Origin: BCD1 sp942492125
GTDB taxonomy: Bacteria; Bacteroidota; Bacteroidia; Chitinophagales; Saprospiraceae
Length of the DNA: 64,000 nucleotides
Direction: 5' to 3'
Assembly: GCA_942492125.1 (NCBI GenBank)
Contig: CALODM010000031.1
Span: 372,001-436,000 of the forward strand
Both the position numbers and the translations under genes were made by a program. Position 1 is the first letter of the stretch. Each line of letters starts with the position of its first letter. The notes under the pieces are model-generated. The model was not told the origin of the DNA, made no database searches, and saw only the letters and a program-made list of their open reading frames with translations. This document shows, one piece after another, positions 62,032 through 64,000 of this stretch.

Positions 62032-64000
62032 TTATTTTTCTGCTGTTGGATCTTGTATAATAACCCCTTCTTTTTCAAGTTTCAAAAATCCTTCCTGGAG
62101 GCCAATTGGCTTAAAATCATTGTTGGCTGCCCCCGGAAGAGCTTCACTATGTCCCCATTTTCCTGTTCCATCGAGAAAAAACCAGGACCATTTCCTGGAT
62201 TGTTGTTGCAGGGGAAGATTTATTTCATTGAGGGCACTAAGCACCGGTGTCGTCTGGATGAATAACTCCATATTTTCTAAAGGTTCCTGGATATACTCCT
62301 GCGGCAGGTCAATAAATTTCTCGGGCAGGATACCGGTTCTGGCCGTCACTCCTCCCCTTGGGTCTATTAACAGGGTAAGGTCGTATGCCTGGGCATTCAG
62401 TTCTAATTGAAGTGATCCCGAACCGAAATACTTCTTTCGAGGGACCTCAAATCCGTGTGCAAGATTTATCTGCTCAAAATCCTGATGCATAAAATATCCT
62501 ACCAGGCCATCTTTTTTTCTTTTTTGACTACCGAGGCTAAGGTTGAATTTTACATTATCAAGGCCCCTGGCCTCCATTTCAGTTTCCTTATTCCAGGTGG
62601 TATTATCTGTTTGTGGATAAGCCGGAAGACCATAAGATTCCAACCAAACCGAAGCCCTGGCCAGAACCAAAGGCTGGCTGACCTGATGGGCAAGACTATT
62701 GCTGTATTGCTGACCTTTATCCCCAAAAGACACCTCCAGGTCTTCCAGGAGTTTTTTCAGGTCCTCCCAGACATTGTTAGAGGCTTGCAAGCCCTGTAGA
62801 AAATACAACAAATTGGCATCTTTCACCACGTCCTCCATATTTTGCGTGTTCATTTCAAGGGCCTTAACCGGAGCACTGCGCCAGGCAAAACCCTTCTTTG
62901 CAGCAATATAAAAAAGGGCTCCAAGGGCCATGCCCTCCTGGTCGTAAACCCATAAACTATCATCTATGCGATGATATAATACCCATCCATATATAGGGCT
63001 GGTGGAGGGATCCGAATTGGAGTCCTGATCCTCATGATTCGCTGATTTCCACCTAAACATCAACCGGGCAGCCTGGCCAAGGCGGGGTGGCATTCTAAAA
63101 AGGTCGTCCGTTTTTGATTGATTGTCCCCGGCAGCATACAAACTTCCTGAAAAAGTGGTTTGCTCCTTCTCTCTTTTGGCAACATATTGAATCTGACCAA
63201 AAGAATCGACGATCCAGAGTTCCCTGATTTTAATATGGCCGGCCCTCAATGGAAAAAAATTAGGTGTGGAGTCCGTTTTACTATCTGTCATTGGGAGGAA
63301 ATATTGGCTCCTGGACTCGTATTGATCTAAATTTTCAATACGCTGGATCTTCTTATCATTTGCTTGGAGCAAGGGAAGCCTGATGGCCTGTTTTTGCATC
63401 ATCAAGCAATCTGTCAGCCCATCCAAAGACTGAGACAAAAGATTTATTTGATTCAATTTATCGAAGCCCTGCAATTTGCTTTTGAGCAATTCTTCCGCTG
63501 CATTGGACAGCAGTGTTTTACCTTCCAGTATAATTTTATTTTTAGTGTTGACAACAGCCCCTTTTTTCCAGCTGTATCGGGTTTCATCCCATTCCCAATT
63601 GGAAAAATCAAATTTCCAGGTATCAGATTCAATTTTATAATCCGGATACCATTCTATTTCCCACAACATAAACAAAGGTGTCCAGGGGGCTTTCCATCGA
63701 TTTTGCCCAATTGAAGCAAAATATTTCTGTCTCCCCATAGCTAAAATATCGGTGGATGAAGTACTTTTTTCATCGGCTGACTGGTATCCCAACAGTTGAT
63801 TTGATGGTGTTTCTTTATGCTCCAAAGAAATTTTTGGATTCAAGAAATCCGTAATCGTATTTTCTAAAGGTTCGTATTTTTTGGAACCAGGATCGACTCT
63901 ACTTCCACTTTTCACAAAAAAGGCTTTTGCTATTTTTCCCGCAGCAAGGTCATCCATCAGGAGCATTTCAAAATACAGGCACTCCACAACATCCAGGGGC
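62032..64000 (-). CDS. Large uncharacterised protein, 5' end outside window
   Basis: The frame is open to the right window edge; a GTG at 63987 is only a possible internal start, and the codons before it also read sensibly, so the gene is truncated here. The 656 residues seen have no signal peptide or membrane segment. A conspicuous stretch is NRWKAPWTPLFMLWEIEWYP followed by Trp-rich FDFSNWEWDETRYSW, and the rest is a mixed alpha/beta sequence with DLTLLIDPRGGVTARTG near the end. Proteins with the PW[TS]PL...EW pattern occur in other bacteria as large uncharacterised proteins. It is the first visible gene of the terminal cluster. Confidence 0.7.
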   Translation of the reverse strand, partial: PLDVVECLYFEMLLMDDLAAGKIAKAFFVKSGSRVDPGSKKYEPLENTITDFLNPKISLEHKETPSNQLLGYQSADEKSTSSTDILAMGRQKYFASIGQNRWKAPWTPLFMLWEIEWYPDYKIESDTWKFDFSNWEWDETRYSWKKGAVVNTKNKIILEGKTLLSNAAEELLKSKLQGFDKLNQINLLSQSLDGLTDCLMMQKQAIRLPLLQANDKKIQRIENLDQYESRSQYFLPMTDSKTDSTPNFFPLRAGHIKIRELWIVDSFGQIQYVAKREKEQTTFSGSLYAAGDNQSKTDDLFRMPPRLGQAARLMFRWKSANHEDQDSNSDPSTSPIYGWVLYHRIDDSLWVYDQEGMALGALFYIAAKKGFAWRSAPVKALEMNTQNMEDVVKDANLLYFLQGLQASNNVWEDLKKLLEDLEVSFGDKGQQYSNSLAHQVSQPLVLARASVWLESYGLPAYPQTDNTTWNKETEMEARGLDNVKFNLSLGSQKRKKDGLVGYFMHQDFEQINLAHGFEVPRKKYFGSGSLQLELNAQAYDLTLLIDPRGGVTARTGILPEKFIDLPQEYIQEPLENMELFIQTTPVLSALNEINLPLQQQSRKWSWFFLDGTGKWGHSEALPGAANNDFKPIGLQEGFLKLEKEGVIIQDPTAEK

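Noticed and set aside
53080..64000. Phage tail module or contractile injection system
   Set aside because: No sheath, tube, baseplate or AAA+ ATPase gene is visible. The S74 and GIGTTTP signatures are also common in non-phage Bacteroidota surface proteins.

Overview
The window looks like chromosomal DNA of a Bacteroidota bacterium, most likely an aquatic member of Saprospiria; the class is an inference. Pointers are a type IX secretion (T9SS) C-terminal sorting domain, Bacteroidota-type families (DUF4286, DUF6688, DUF4153, HTH_34, TPR-tailed serine hydrolases), starts without a strong Shine-Dalgarno, moderate GC, and a proton-pumping rhodopsin next to a Blh carotene dioxygenase. I found no rRNA, tRNA, CRISPR array or prophage. 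The first and last genes are cut by the window edges.

Layout. 0-6.3 kb: an M14 carboxypeptidase (partial), a decayed IS982-like transposase, an acyl-CoA dehydrogenase, DUF4286 and murA (with the natural Cys-to-Asp active-site change), followed by a 162-bp MITE-like inverted element. 6.5-16 kb: a sulfatase lipoprotein, a frameshifted secreted alpha/beta hydrolase, a REP-like palindrome, a carbonic anhydrase-bestrophin pair, an M19 dipeptidase lipoprotein, and a His/Tyr/Trp-rich secreted protein with a basic tail. 16-23 kb: a TonB receptor, then a plus-strand membrane cluster (6-TM protein, winged-helix regulator, DUF6688, COQ4-like, DUF1361, DUF4153) in which two promoters share one operator. 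23-32 kb: a second acyl-CoA dehydrogenase beside two palindromic operators, and a giant SLC12-type transporter fused to a helical region and a P-loop ATPase, followed by an MscS-like channel. 32-43 kb: housekeeping genes (cinA, pssA, rsmI, ligA), a VWA protein, DUF302, a T9SS-sorted serine hydrolase and DUF429. 43-46.5 kb: rhodopsin and blh, divergent from DUF2177 and DUF1295. 46.5-53 kb: a frameshifted hypothetical gene, two hydrolases with the same TPR tail, and a phosphatidylserine-decarboxylase/PsiD-like enzyme.

The last 11 kb (53.1 kb to the end) is a one-strand cluster of mostly unrecognised proteins: a large partial protein, an Ig-like plus Kelch-like propeller protein, a DNRLRE/propeller/coathanger protein, two DUF1566 proteins, a tail-fibre-like protein with an S74 intramolecular chaperone, a protein with a Cys-x14-His arrangement reminiscent of CNF1-type deamidases, and several small orphans. 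A duplicated coiled-coil tail relic lies inside it. This cluster and the SLC12-ATPase-MscS operon are the best candidates for an undescribed system. Two genes carry single-base frameshifts in short homopolymers, which may be real or may be assembly errors.
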